A stretch of 64,000 nucleotides of DNA, from positions 1 through 64,000 of the forward strand of contig NZ_CANMRA010000001.1 of NCBI RefSeq assembly GCF_947500125.1, given 5' to 3'. Position 1 is the stretch's first letter. Every line of letters starts with the position of its first letter. The position numbers were made by a program, and so were the translations under genes. Under the pieces are notes generated by a model. The model searched no databases. It was not told where the DNA came from and saw only the letters and a list, made by a program, of their open reading frames with translations. Positions 35,729 to 44,671 of this stretch are shown piece after piece. The stretch comes from an uncultured Kocuria sp. (lineage in GTDB: Bacteria > Actinomycetota > Actinomycetes > Actinomycetales > Micrococcaceae).

Positions 35729-37609
35729 TCAGTCCTGGCGGAGGCCGCGCCGCTGCATCTCCAGCTCCAGCAGCTCGCGCTGGAGCTGCTGGTAGCGCTC
35801 GCGCTGCCCCGTGGGGTCCGTGCGCTGGAGCTCCGCCAGCCGGTCCGACTTCCGCCGGTTGATCTGCAGCTCGAAGAGCCGGTTGAGGATGTCCGCGGTG
35901 TAGCGTTCCAGCTGCTGCTGGGTGGTGGCCGGCAGCGGCGTCACGGCGAGCTCGGCGAGATAGCCGTGCAGGGGCTCAGGCAGGTGCGCGCGCACCGCGT
36001 CCACCCAGACCTGACCGTTGGGCACGGCGGCCCCGCCCTCGAGGAGCCCGGCGCGGGCGGCCAGGACCGCGTCGTGCACGGCCCCGTGCACGGGGTAGCG
36101 GAAGGCGCTGAGACCGAACTCCTCCCAGTGCCGCTCGAGCATGAGGTCCGGGCACTGGATCACGGTCTCGAGCGCCTCGCGCTCCATCCGCGCCACGGGC
36201 TCGCGGGCGTCGGGCAGCTCGACCGGGGCGGCCCCGGACGCCTCGGGCTCCGCCGGTCGGTTCGGCGCGGGGCGCTCCTCGTGCTGGGCGCGGCCCGCCG
36301 AGTCGACGGCGCGCTGGACCTCCGCCGGCTCGAGGCCGAGCCAGCCCGCCAGCTGCCGCGCGTAGGCGGGGCGCAGGGAGCGGTCCCGGATCCGCGCCAC
36401 GATGGGGGCGCAGGCCCGCATCGCCCGGATGCGGCCCTCGATGGTGTCCAGGTCGAAGTTCTTCAGCGTCGCCCGGATCGCGAACTCGAACAGGGGGCGG
36501 CGGTTCTCCACGAGCTCGGCCACGGCGGCGTCCCCGCGGGCGAGCCGGAGGTCGCACGGGTCCATCCCGTGGGGCTCGACCGCCACGTAGGTCTGCGCCA
36601 CGAACTTCTGGTCCTCCTCGAACGCGCGCAGGGCGGCCTTCTGCCCGGCGGCGTCGCCGTCGAAGGTGAACACCACCTCTCCCCCGCCGCCGTCGTCGGA
36701 GAGGAACCGCCGGACGATCTTGATGTGCTCGGCCCCGAAGGCGGTGCCGCACGTGGCCACGGCCGTGGTCACGCCCGCGAGGTGGCAGGCCATGACGTCG
36801 GTGTAGCCCTCGACGACGACGAGGCGCCGCTGCTTGGCGATCTCCCGCTTCGCGAGGTCGATGCCGTAGAGCACCTGGGACTTCTTGTACAGGGCGGTCT
36901 CGGGGGTGTTGAGGTACTTGGGGCCCTGGTCGTCGTCGTGGAGCTTGCGGGCGCCGAAGCCGATGACCTCGCCGGCGACCGCGCGGATGGGCCACACGAG
37001 CCGGCCGCGGAACCGGTCGTAGAGACCCCGGTTGCCCTCGGAGAACATGCCGGTGAGCTTGAGCTCCTGGTCCGTGAAGCCGCGCTCCCGCAGGTGCTTG
37101 AGCAGGTGGTCCCAGCCGCGGGGCGCGTAGCCCACGCCGTAGCGCCGGGCCGCCTCGCCGTCGAAGCCCCGCTCCCCCAGGAACTGCTGGGCGGGGGCCG
37201 CCTGGCGGGTGTAGAGGTTGCGCTGGAAGAACTCCGCGGCGACCTTGTGCGCGTCCAGCAGGCGCTGACGGCGCCCGACCTCCTCCTTGTTCGGCCCGGA
37301 GCCCTGCTCGTAGTGCAGCTCGTAGCCCACCCGGGCCGCGAGCTTCTCCACGGTCTCCGAGAAGGTGGTGTGGTCCATGGTCATGAGGAAGGAGATGACG
37401 TCCCCGGACTCGTCGCAGCCGAAGCAGTGGTACGTGCCCATCTGCGGCCGCACGTGGAAGGACGGGGTGCGCTCGTCGTGGAACGGGCAGAGCCCCTTCC
37501 AGGAGCCGATGCCGGCGCTCTTGAGGGTGACGTAGCCGTCGACGATCTCCTTGATGTCGGTGCGCGCCCGCACCTCGTCGATGTCCTCGCGTCTGATCAG
37601 TCCTGCCAC
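35729..37609 (-). CDS. dnaG: DNA primase
   Basis: Synthesises RNA primers at the replication fork. 626 residues: an N-terminal zinc-binding domain (Cys41, His44, Cys62, Cys65 in GLCPFHDERTPSF and YHCFGCDESGDV), the catalytic core with the TOPRIM acidic site (VVVEGYTDVMACHLAGV, then VFTFDGDAAGQKAALRAFEE), and a C-terminal helicase-binding part ending in an Arg/Gln-rich coil. The start is GTG 37609, directly giving the family N-terminus AGLIRREDIDEVRARTDI. dgt lies upstream as usual in Actinobacteria, but an MFS gene is interposed. Confidence 0.96.
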   Translation of the reverse strand: MAGLIRREDIDEVRARTDIKEIVDGYVTLKSAGIGSWKGLCPFHDERTPSFHVRPQMGTYHCFGCDESGDVISFLMTMDHTTFSETVEKLAARVGYELHYEQGSGPNKEEVGRRQRLLDAHKVAAEFFQRNLYTRQAAPAQQFLGERGFDGEAARRYGVGYAPRGWDHLLKHLRERGFTDQELKLTGMFSEGNRGLYDRFRGRLVWPIRAVAGEVIGFGARKLHDDDQGPKYLNTPETALYKKSQVLYGIDLAKREIAKQRRLVVVEGYTDVMACHLAGVTTAVATCGTAFGAEHIKIVRRFLSDDGGGGEVVFTFDGDAAGQKAALRAFEEDQKFVAQTYVAVEPHGMDPCDLRLARGDAAVAELVENRRPLFEFAIRATLKNFDLDTIEGRIRAMRACAPIVARIRDRSLRPAYARQLAGWLGLEPAEVQRAVDSAGRAQHEERPAPNRPAEPEASGAAPVELPDAREPVARMEREALETVIQCPDLMLERHWEEFGLSAFRYPVHGAVHDAVLAARAGLLEGGAAVPNGQVWVDAVRAHLPEPLHGYLAELAVTPLPATTQQQLERYTADILNRLFELQINRRKSDRLAELQRTDPTGQRERYQQLQRELLELEMQRRGLRQD

Positions 37610-37642
37610 AGGGACAGTCTAGGCGCGCGCCCGGACGGCGGA

Positions 37643-37691
37643 GGGCCGCCCCGGGCCGCGCGGTGGATCACCCTGCGGCCGGGGGCGGCCC
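37643..37691 (-). terminator. Compound hairpin downstream of the MFS transporter
   Basis: Outer arms GGGCCGCCCC with GGGGCGGCCC (37643-37652 with 37682-37691) and inner arms GGCCGC with GCGGCC (37654-37659 with 37675-37680). It lies between the MFS stop and the dnaG start. Confidence 0.65.
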
Positions 37692-37714
37692 GTGGAGCGG
37701 GAGCCGCCAGAGGC

Positions 37715-39043
37715 TCAGCGGGAGCGTTCCCGCAGGTCCTGCCGGGTCCGGGTGCCGGTGAGGGCGAGCCCGCCCAGGGCGCCCACCGCGGCGAAGGCGA
37801 AGAAGCCCCACGGATAGGCCAGGCCGGCGGTCAGCAGGGTGCCGCCGACGACGGGGCCCGAGATCGCCCCGAGTCGGCCCACGCCGGCGGACATGCCCAG
37901 CGCGGTGGCGCGCACGCGCGGCGGGTGGTTGGCGGCGGTGAACGCGTAGACGAGCACCTGGGAGGAGAACACGAAGCAGCCGGTGACGAAGATCAGCACG
38001 TAGATGCCGAGCAGCGGCAGCTTGATCGCCAGGCCCGCGAGCAGCACGGCCGAGCCGAGGAACCAGATGATGCCCGCCACGCGCGGGGTGATCCGGTCGG
38101 CCACCCGACCGGCGACCGCCAGCCCCGCGATGGCGCCCACGTTGAGGACCAGCAGGAAGCCGAGGGAGTTGCCGAGGTCGTAGTCGGCGGCGCGCATGAT
38201 CTGCGGCAGCCAGGTGTTGAGGCCGTAGACGAGCAGCAGGCCCATGAAGGACGCGACCCAGATCGCGATCGAGTTCCGGCGCCAGCCGGCGGAGAGCAGC
38301 ATCGAAGCGCCGACCGTCTCGGCCTGCTCCTCGGCGGTGTGGTGCTCGAGGTGCACCCCGTAGTGCTCGGCCACGGCACGGGCCTCGGCGGTGCGCCCCT
38401 TGGACGCGAGGAACGAGGGCGACTCGGGGAGGAACACCAGCATGAGGGGCACGAGCACCAGCGCGGGCAGGGACCCCAGGACGAACATCTCCTGCCAGCC
38501 GAACTGGCGGACGACGACGATGGCGATCGCCGCGGTCAGCACCGCGCCGACGTGGTAGCCGGTCATCACGAGGGTCGTGGCGTTGGAGCCCCGGCCGAGA
38601 CGGGCGAACTCGGTGACCATCGCGATGGCGGTGGGCAGGCAGCCGCCGAGGCCCAGGCCGGCGAGGAAGCGCAGGAGGCCGAAGACGAGGACGCTCGGGG
38701 AGAACGCCGCGGCGAAGGTCAGCAGCGAGAACAGGACCACGGCCCCGATGAGCATCTTGCGGCGCCCCAGCCGGTCGGTCAGGTACCCCATGGTGAGGGC
38801 CCCGATCATCATGCCCACGAGGCCGACGGTGGCCACGGCGGTGCCCTGGGCGGTGGTCATGCCCAGCTCGTTGTTCTCGAGCATGGACGGCAGGACCGCC
38901 CCGAGCACCACGGCGTCGAAGCCGTCCAGCAGCACCGCGATCCAGCACAGCGGCGCCACCCACGCCCGGGAGCGCAGGACGGGCCGGGCGCCCGAGGAGG
39001 AGGGGGACGCCGCCTGCGGGGCGGGTCCGGTGGAGTTTCCCAT
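37715..39043 (-). CDS. MFS transporter, aromatic acid:H+ symporter (AAHS) type
   Basis: 442 residues, 12 membrane helices. The first helix has LLDGFDAVVLGAVLPSML, the D-G-F/Y-D signature of the AAHS family (PcaK/BenK/MhbT), and loop 2-3 is GYLTDRLGRRKMLIGAV, the MFS G-x3-D-R-x-G-R-R motif. The family imports benzoate, protocatechuate or gentisate-type acids. ATG 39043 has an AAAGG site. The gene sits between dgt and dnaG and about 2.7 kb from the gentisate-pathway genes at 41781-43602, so an aromatic substrate is plausible. Confidence 0.88.
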   Translation of the reverse strand: MGNSTGPAPQAASPSSSGARPVLRSRAWVAPLCWIAVLLDGFDAVVLGAVLPSMLENNELGMTTAQGTAVATVGLVGMMIGALTMGYLTDRLGRRKMLIGAVVLFSLLTFAAAFSPSVLVFGLLRFLAGLGLGGCLPTAIAMVTEFARLGRGSNATTLVMTGYHVGAVLTAAIAIVVVRQFGWQEMFVLGSLPALVLVPLMLVFLPESPSFLASKGRTAEARAVAEHYGVHLEHHTAEEQAETVGASMLLSAGWRRNSIAIWVASFMGLLLVYGLNTWLPQIMRAADYDLGNSLGFLLVLNVGAIAGLAVAGRVADRITPRVAGIIWFLGSAVLLAGLAIKLPLLGIYVLIFVTGCFVFSSQVLVYAFTAANHPPRVRATALGMSAGVGRLGAISGPVVGGTLLTAGLAYPWGFFAFAAVGALGGLALTGTRTRQDLRERSR

Positions 39044-39159
39044 GACGATCAGACCTTTGTGAGGAGGAGCACAAACGCGCCGATTCTAGGGAGCGGCACC
39101 GCGTGCGACCCAGCCCACAGTCATTGAACGGGATCGGGAGCCGCCCCCGGCGGGTCGGG

Positions 39160-40491
39160 TCACCAGAGCGGCTTGTCCCCCACCCGCCAGTGGGTGCCGC
39201 GGATCCGGTCGTGCAGGGACACGGCGGAGAGGTCGGTGAGGGACGCGATCTGGTCCACGACGAGGCGCAGCCGGGCGGCCTCCGTGCCCGGCCCCTCGCC
39301 GAGTTCGTGCCAGTCGGCGGCGAAGGCGGGCGAGAGGTAGCGGCCGTCCGAGTCCATCAGCGCGCCCACCAGGATGGAGAGCACCTCCTGCTGGTTGTCG
39401 TAGATCGGCTGGGCGTCGCGCACCGTGATGACGTAGGTCGTGGCGATGCCCTTGAGCACCCCGATCTCCTCCGTGGTCTCCCCGGGCACCACGAGCTGGG
39501 CGTCGTAGCGGGTCAGCGGGTCCTCGCCGTAGATGTCCCGGGTGGCGCCGACCGCGGACATCGCGAAGCGGCCGATGAGCTGGCTCGTCATGTTCTTGAG
39601 CCGGGCGAGGTCCTTGCGGGACCCGTCCATCTCCCGGACCCACAGGGACGAGTCCTCGAGGCGGGTCAGGGCGGCGTCGAGGGACTCGGGCGCGGCCTCG
39701 GGCAGGTACCAGCGCCGGGTGAGCTCGAGCACCCGGTCCCGCTGGGTGGTGTCGGCGAGCCAGCCCAGCTGCACGAGTCCGGAGGCGATCGCGTCCTCGA
39801 CGTCGTGCACGGAGTAGGAGATGTCGTCGGAGAGATCCATGACCTGGGCCTCGAGGCACTTGGTGCGCGCCGGGGCGCCGTCGCGCAGCCACGCGAACAC
39901 CGGCAGGTCGTCCGTGTAGACCCCGAACTTCGGGGACCGCGTCCCGTCCGGGCGCAGCGGCGCCTCGTGGGCCTCCCACGGGTACTTGCACACCGCGTCC
40001 AGCACGGCGCGGGTGAGGTTCAGGCCCGCGGGGCCCCCGTCGTCGTCGAGCACCTTGGGCTCGAGCCGGGTCAGCAGCCGCAGGGTCTGTGCGTTGCCCT
40101 CGAAGCCGCCGATGTGCTGGGTCAGCCGGTGCAGGGCCGACTCCCCGTTGTGCCCGAAGGGCGGGTGGCCGAGGTCGTGGGAGAGGCATGCGGCGTCGAC
40201 GACGTCGGGGTCGCAGCCGAGCATCCGGCCCAGCTCCCGGCCGATCTGGGCGACCTCGAGGGAGTGGGTCAGGCGGTTGCGCACGAAGTCGTCGGTGTCC
40301 GGGGAGACGACCTGGGTCTTGGCCGCCAGCCGCCGCAGCCCCGAGGAGTGCAGGATCCGGGCGCGGTCCCGCTCGAAATCGGAGCGGTACTTGTTGTGGT
40401 GGTCCTCCGCCACCCAGCGCGCGACGTCGCGGGCCTCGTAGCCCGGGGCGGGTGCGCCGGTGCGGTCGATCTCGATGGACGTGTGGGACAT
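39160..40491 (-). CDS. dgt: dNTP triphosphohydrolase (dGTPase-like)
   Basis: HD-domain phosphohydrolase, 443 residues, removing triphosphate from dNTPs. Metal ligands are in the order H...HD...D: FVRNRLTHSLEVAQIGRELG, then ACLSHDLGHPPFGHNGE, and DLSDDISYSVHDVEDAI. The start ATG 40491 (MSHTSIEIDR) has a GGAAAGGA site; the longer frame to 40707 is an antisense shadow of dusB. It lies 31 bp after dusB on the same strand, and dusB-dgt-dnaG is the standard actinobacterial order. Confidence 0.93.
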   Translation of the reverse strand: MSHTSIEIDRTGAPAPGYEARDVARWVAEDHHNKYRSDFERDRARILHSSGLRRLAAKTQVVSPDTDDFVRNRLTHSLEVAQIGRELGRMLGCDPDVVDAACLSHDLGHPPFGHNGESALHRLTQHIGGFEGNAQTLRLLTRLEPKVLDDDGGPAGLNLTRAVLDAVCKYPWEAHEAPLRPDGTRSPKFGVYTDDLPVFAWLRDGAPARTKCLEAQVMDLSDDISYSVHDVEDAIASGLVQLGWLADTTQRDRVLELTRRWYLPEAAPESLDAALTRLEDSSLWVREMDGSRKDLARLKNMTSQLIGRFAMSAVGATRDIYGEDPLTRYDAQLVVPGETTEEIGVLKGIATTYVITVRDAQPIYDNQQEVLSILVGALMDSDGRYLSPAFAADWHELGEGPGTEAARLRLVVDQIASLTDLSAVSLHDRIRGTHWRVGDKPLW

Positions 40492-40522
40492 GCCCGGTCC
40501 TTTCCGTGTCGTGGGGGCCGGC

Positions 40523-41701
40523 TCAGCCGCCGGAGACGTCGAGCTCCGCCGCGACCAGCCCGAGGCGCTCGGCGTCCCCCAGCTCGCGGGAGTCGAGCCA
40601 GCCGTGCGGGAGCTGGGCCCGCTTCGGCGTTCCGGCCCGGCCCCGGGGGCCCTCGACGGCGTCCCCGGGGTAGCCGAGGGACAGGTCGAGCTCGGCGAGC
40701 AGCTCACGCAGGGTCGCGAGGTCGGGCACCTGGGCCATCCGGGCGCGCAGGGCCCCGCCCACGGGATAGCCCTTGAAGTACCAGGCGACGTGCTTGCGGA
40801 TCTCGCGCAGGCCCTTGGCCTCGTCGCCGAAGGTCTCGACGAGCAGCTCCGCGTGGCGGTAGATCGTGCGGGCGACCTGGTCCACCCCGGGGCGGAAGCG
40901 GTCGGGGCGGCCCTCGAAGGCGGCCTGCAGGTCCCCGAAGAGCCAGGGCCGGCCCTGGCAGCCGCGCCCGACGACCACGCCGTCCACGCCGGTCTGCTCG
41001 ACCATGCGCACGGCGTCCTCGGCGCTCCAGATGTCCCCGTTGCCGAGCACGGGCACGTCCGGCAGGGCCTCCCGCAGCCGGGCGATGGCGTCCCAGTCCG
41101 CGGTCCCCGAATAGTGCTGCTCGAGGGTGCGCCCGTGCAGGGCCACGGCCGCGACGCCGCTGTCGCGGGCGATCCGCCCGGCCTCGAGGAAGGTCAGGTG
41201 GTCGTCGTCGATGCCCTTGCGCATCTTGACCGTCACGGGGACGTTCCCGCGGGAGGCCTCCTGGACGGCGGTGCGCACGATCGCGGTGAACAGGTCGGTC
41301 TTCCAGGGCAGGGCGGAGCCGCCGCCGCGCTTGGTGACCTTGGGCACGGGGCAGCCGAAGTTCAGGTCGATGTGGTCGGCCCGGTCCTCCTCGACGACCA
41401 TCCGGACGGCCTGGCCGACGTGGACGGCGTCGACGCCGTAGATCTGGATGGAGCGGGGCGTCTCGTCCGGGTCGTGGTCGATGATCCGCATCGACTCGGG
41501 CCGGCGTTCCACGAGGGCGCGGGCGGTGACCATCTCCGTGACGTAGAGGCCGCCGCCGTACTCGCGGCACAGCCGGCGGAACGCCTTGTTGGTGACCCCG
41601 GCCATGGGGGCCAGCACCACGGGGACGTCGATCGTGAGGTCGCCCAGGTGCAGCGGCGGCAGGTCGAGCCGGGCGGTCTGGTTCTCGGTACGGGTGTCCA
41701 T
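40523..41701 (-). CDS. dusB: tRNA-dihydrouridine synthase
   Basis: FMN-dependent reductase that makes dihydrouridine in tRNA D loops. 392 residues from ATG 41701 (a GTG one codon upstream is the alternative). Landmarks are VVLAPMAGVTNKAFRRLCRE, the flavin block DLNFGCPVPKVTKRGGGSAL with the catalytic cysteine, TVKMRKGIDDDH, ALHGRTLEQHYSGTADWDAI, and GVVVGRGCQGRPWLFGDL. It is a DusB/Nifr3-type enzyme by overall length and motifs. A strong terminator separates it from the upstream isomerase gene. Confidence 0.94.
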   Translation of the reverse strand: MDTRTENQTARLDLPPLHLGDLTIDVPVVLAPMAGVTNKAFRRLCREYGGGLYVTEMVTARALVERRPESMRIIDHDPDETPRSIQIYGVDAVHVGQAVRMVVEEDRADHIDLNFGCPVPKVTKRGGGSALPWKTDLFTAIVRTAVQEASRGNVPVTVKMRKGIDDDHLTFLEAGRIARDSGVAAVALHGRTLEQHYSGTADWDAIARLREALPDVPVLGNGDIWSAEDAVRMVEQTGVDGVVVGRGCQGRPWLFGDLQAAFEGRPDRFRPGVDQVARTIYRHAELLVETFGDEAKGLREIRKHVAWYFKGYPVGGALRARMAQVPDLATLRELLAELDLSLGYPGDAVEGPRGRAGTPKRAQLPHGWLDSRELGDAERLGLVAAELDVSGG

Positions 41702-41727
41702 CACCGGGGAATTCTCTCACGGACGGG

Positions 41728-41772
41728 GACGCCGCAGGGCCCCGGGGGTGCGCCCCGGGGCCCTGCGGCGTC
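41728..41772. terminator. Very strong hairpin terminator after the isomerase gene
   Basis: Perfect 20-bp inverted repeat (41728-41747 with 41753-41772) with loop GTGCG, 8 bp past the isomerase stop. It is the longest perfect stem noted in the window. Confidence 0.9.
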
Positions 41773-41780
41773 CTGCGTGC

Positions 41781-42521
41781 TCAGATCCAGCGCGGGTTCT
41801 CGAGATCGGCTCCGGCCTCGAGGCGGTGACCGCCGCGCCCGGAGGCCCACTGCGCGACCGCGGGCAGGTCCCCGCGCACCGTCCTCGCGGAGTCCTGACC
41901 GGCGCCGGCCCCGAGTTCCCCGAGCTCCGGGGCGCCGGTGACCTGGATCCGCAGCCCGGGGTCCGTGTTCTTCGCGGCCCAGTTGCCGACGATGTCGCTC
42001 AGCAGCCGGCTCAGGACCTCCCGCGGGACGTCCGAGAAGCGGGCGCCGTTGTCGAGGTCGACCGCGTGGATCCAGACCTCGCGGCTGCGCATCCAGAGGG
42101 TCTCCGTGAGCGGCACGGTCCTCCCCTGCGCGGTCCGCACCTCGTGGCCCCACGCCTCGTCCGGGGTGTCCCGCCACTCGACGTTCAGGGACACCGAGGC
42201 GTGGTCGTTCAGGTGCCGCAGCGCCCGGGCCGGCAGGGTCGCCCCGTAGGCGATCTCCTGGTTGCGGGCCTGAGGGGAGGAGTACATCGGGGTCTCCACG
42301 CCCGTGGTGGCCCACTGCACGAGCCGGGTCAGGGCACGGGCGTTGTAGCCGACGTGGGCGATGACGTGCCGGCGGGACCAGCCGGGCAACAGCGACGGGC
42401 CGTCGAGCTCGTCGTCCGTGAGCTCGTTGACCTTGCGGGACCAGAAGGCCGTGCCGCGGCGCACCCGCAGCAACTGGGCCTTGAGGTCCTCGTCGGTGGT
42501 GAGGTCCTGTCGGGCAACCAT
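41781..42521 (-). CDS. Mycothiol-dependent maleylpyruvate isomerase family protein
   Basis: 246 residues of DinB-fold MDMPI type. The N-terminal four-helix part has the metal-site histidine region LLPGWSRRHVIAHVGYNARA, followed by RSREVWIHAVDLDNGARFSD, the second conserved block; the C-terminal part is a small alpha/beta domain. The family isomerises maleylpyruvate to fumarylpyruvate with mycothiol in the gentisate pathway. ATG 42521 has a GGGAGG site. It lies 10 bp after the FAA-hydrolase-type gene and downstream of a gentisate-dioxygenase remnant, which supports the pathway assignment. Confidence 0.88.
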   Translation of the reverse strand: MVARQDLTTDEDLKAQLLRVRRGTAFWSRKVNELTDDELDGPSLLPGWSRRHVIAHVGYNARALTRLVQWATTGVETPMYSSPQARNQEIAYGATLPARALRHLNDHASVSLNVEWRDTPDEAWGHEVRTAQGRTVPLTETLWMRSREVWIHAVDLDNGARFSDVPREVLSRLLSDIVGNWAAKNTDPGLRIQVTGAPELGELGAGAGQDSARTVRGDLPAVAQWASGRGGHRLEAGADLENPRWI

Positions 42522-42531
42522 GGGGCCTCCC

Positions 42532-43368
42532 TTACCGGTGCGGGGCGGGGTCGACGATCTTGTTGGTGAGCACACCCAGACCGTCGATCTCGACCTCGAC
42601 CACGTCGCCGGACTTGAGGAACACCTGCGGGTTGCGGGCGCGCCCCACGCCGCCGGGGGTGCCGGTGAGGATGATGTCCCCGGGGTTCAGGGGCAGCATG
42701 GTGGAGAAGTAGGAGACGAGGTGCTCAGGGGTGAACAGCAGGTCCCCGATCCCGTGCTCCTGCATGGTCTCGCCGTTGACCCGCGTGTGCAGGGTGGCGG
42801 TCCTGGGATCGAACTCGTCGGCGGTGACCATGACGGGGCCCACCGGGGTGGACTTCGCCCAGATCTTGCCCTGCAGCCACTCCTTGGTGCGGAACTGCCA
42901 CTCGCGCATCGAGATGTCGTTGGCGGCGGCGTAGCCGGCGATGTACTGGCCGGCGTCGGCCTCGGAGACCTTGTACGCGCGCTTGCCGACGACGACGACG
43001 AGCTCGCCCTCCCAGTCCAGCTGCGGGTCCTCGGCCACGGCCTCGATGTCGTCGTTCGGGCCGGTCAGGGTCTCGGTGAACTTGGCGAAGATCGTGGGGT
43101 AGTTCGGCAGGTCACGTCCCATCTCCTGGATGTGGGACTTGTAGTTGAGCCCCACGCACAGGACCTTGCCGGGGTCGGTGACGATCGTCTCGAGCTCGGC
43201 GCCGGCGGCCGGGTGGGTCGCTCCGGCGGCGTCGGCGGCGAGCTGCCGCCAGTTCTCCTCGGCCAGCAGGGCGCCGAGGTCCGGGTAGCCCTCGATCTCG
43301 GTGTAGACCTCGCCGTCGAGGCGGGCGGCCGTGGTGGTGGCGCCGGTGCGCAGGGTTGCAAGCTTCAT
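42532..43368 (-). CDS. Fumarylacetoacetate-hydrolase family protein, probable fumarylpyruvate hydrolase
   Basis: 278 residues. The FAH catalytic core is visible: VLCVGLNYKSHIQEMGRDLP, FAKFTETLTGPNDDI, the acidic metal ligands in DWEGELVVVVGKRAYKV, GYAAANDISMREWQ, and TPGGVGRARNPQVFLKSGD. In the gentisate route this enzyme splits fumarylpyruvate to fumarate and pyruvate. ATG 43368. Its neighbour on the same strand is the maleylpyruvate isomerase; the preceding gene on this strand is a truncated dioxygenase. Confidence 0.88.
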   Translation of the reverse strand: MKLATLRTGATTTAARLDGEVYTEIEGYPDLGALLAEENWRQLAADAAGATHPAAGAELETIVTDPGKVLCVGLNYKSHIQEMGRDLPNYPTIFAKFTETLTGPNDDIEAVAEDPQLDWEGELVVVVGKRAYKVSEADAGQYIAGYAAANDISMREWQFRTKEWLQGKIWAKSTPVGPVMVTADEFDPRTATLHTRVNGETMQEHGIGDLLFTPEHLVSYFSTMLPLNPGDIILTGTPGGVGRARNPQVFLKSGDVVEVEIDGLGVLTNKIVDPAPHR

Positions 43369-43476
43369 CGGGTCTGTTCTCCTGGGTCGGGGTGTGGCGA
43401 CGCCCGGTCGGGCGTCCCGGTCGTGGTGCGGTGCGCGGCGCGGACCGCGCCGCGCCCCGGTGAGGGGAGGAAGGTG

Positions 43477-43602
43477 CTACTTCTCCTCGCCCTCCACGAA
43501 GGTGCGGTTGAAGTTCAGCTTCTCGACGATCGGCTGGTCGCCGAACGTGAACAGGTCGAACCCGGTCTCGGCCTGGATCTGCCAGGCGGTCCAGGACGGG
43601 CA
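43477..43602 (-). pseudogene. 3' remnant of a gentisate 1,2-dioxygenase-type cupin gene
   Basis: Only the last ~41 codons remain: PSWTAWQIQAETGFDLFTF followed by GDQPIVEKLNFNRTFVEGEE. This is the typical closing segment of gentisate 1,2-dioxygenases (P-S-W before the C-terminal cupin end, then DLFxFxDxPxxEKL). Upstream of 43602 the similarity stops abruptly in GC-rich noncoding sequence and no start or ribosome site exists. The catalytic cupin histidines are absent, so no active enzyme can be made. It sits in the expected first position of a dioxygenase-hydrolase-isomerase operon. Confidence 0.75.
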
Positions 43603-43690
43603 CGGCCGGCTGAGACCGGCCCCGCGGCGGGCCCGGACGGGGACGCGGAGGGCCCCGGGGGGCCTGCCCCGCACCGGACGTCCCCGGTGC

Positions 43691-44671
43691 TCAGTCCCCG
43701 GGCTCCGCGAGGACGACGGAGGACTCCACGACTGTGGCGGCACCGGCCGCCAGGAGGTTCTCGACGACGGCGGTCAGCGGCTCCATCGACCCGTCCACCT
43801 GGAACTGCACGGGGTGGTGGTGGGCCAGCAGCGCGAGCAGCTGCTCGAGCGCGGGACCCGCCGCGGCGTCCCCGGGCGTCCAGCCGAGCATGACGTGGGC
43901 GGGCGCGTCCGGGGCGTCCTCCGGGGCCGGGTCGCCGGGGGCGGCGTCGAGCTCGACGGGCCGGTAGCTCACGGCGAACGCGGAGATCCTCCCCCGCTCC
44001 CCCGGGCCCACGCCGTTGCGCAGCACCAGCGCGCCGTAGGCGTGCGCGGCGTCGGAGAGGAACAGCTGGTTGACCCGCCCCACGGGCAGGTCCGCCGGCT
44101 CGTCCCACGCGTGCACCGCGCGGTAGAACGCCCACAGCGCCCGGGTGAGCTCCACCGAGCCGGTGGCCAGGTCCTCGACGGTCTGCGCCGGCGTCCCGTC
44201 GGGGTGCTCCCGCAGGGGCTGGAGGGGCAGCGCCCCGGCCTCCACGCGGACCACGCGGGAGTCCTGGACGGGGTCCAGCCCGGCGGCCCGCGCGAACCGC
44301 TCGCCGGCCGAGCCGGGCGCCGCCTTCGTGCGCAGGGCCTGCACGCCCGAGGGCGAGCCCGCGGCCTCGGTGCGCAGCCGCTCCAGCAGGGCCCGGCCGA
44401 GTCCCTCGCCGCGGCGGTCGGGGGCGACCTCGAGGTAGGCCCAGAGCCGGGACGGGTGCAGCGCCGACTCGTAGACCGTGCCGGCGGCGATCGGCACCCC
44501 GGAGTCCTCCGCCACGACGGTGCGGGACCACGGGGCGTCGTCGTCCGGACGCAGGGTGGCGCGGAAGGCTGCGGCCTGGGGCGTCTCCGGGTCGGGCCAG
44601 ACCTCGAGCAGCCGCAGGTCGTCTCCGTCCCGCCAGGGCCGCAGCCCGGGACCGGTCAGCGCGCCGCTCAT
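43691..44671 (-). CDS. GNAT-family acetyltransferase, two-domain
   Basis: 326 residues with two GNAT-like halves. The first has the acetyl-CoA loop in LEVAPDRRGEGLGRALLERL (R-x-x-G-x-G/A), the second is degenerate (HPVQFQVDGSMEPLTAVVEN). The substrate is unknown. The start ATG 44671 overlaps the last base of the glyS stop (TGATG), so it is translationally coupled to glyS. The C-terminus ends within ~90 bp of the dioxygenase remnant. Confidence 0.82.
   Translation of the reverse strand: MSGALTGPGLRPWRDGDDLRLLEVWPDPETPQAAAFRATLRPDDDAPWSRTVVAEDSGVPIAAGTVYESALHPSRLWAYLEVAPDRRGEGLGRALLERLRTEAAGSPSGVQALRTKAAPGSAGERFARAAGLDPVQDSRVVRVEAGALPLQPLREHPDGTPAQTVEDLATGSVELTRALWAFYRAVHAWDEPADLPVGRVNQLFLSDAAHAYGALVLRNGVGPGERGRISAFAVSYRPVELDAAPGDPAPEDAPDAPAHVMLGWTPGDAAAGPALEQLLALLAHHHPVQFQVDGSMEPLTAVVENLLAAGAATVVESSVVLAEPGD

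Noticed and set aside
35966-39127. 1053-residue open frame opposite dnaG and the MFS gene
   Set aside because: Antisense shadow; no recognisable motif and no ribosome site.
43515-44531. 338-residue minus-strand frame covering the gentisate remnant and the GNAT gene
   Set aside because: It is out of frame with both; the Arg/Gly/Ala-rich composition marks it as a shadow of the GNAT gene.
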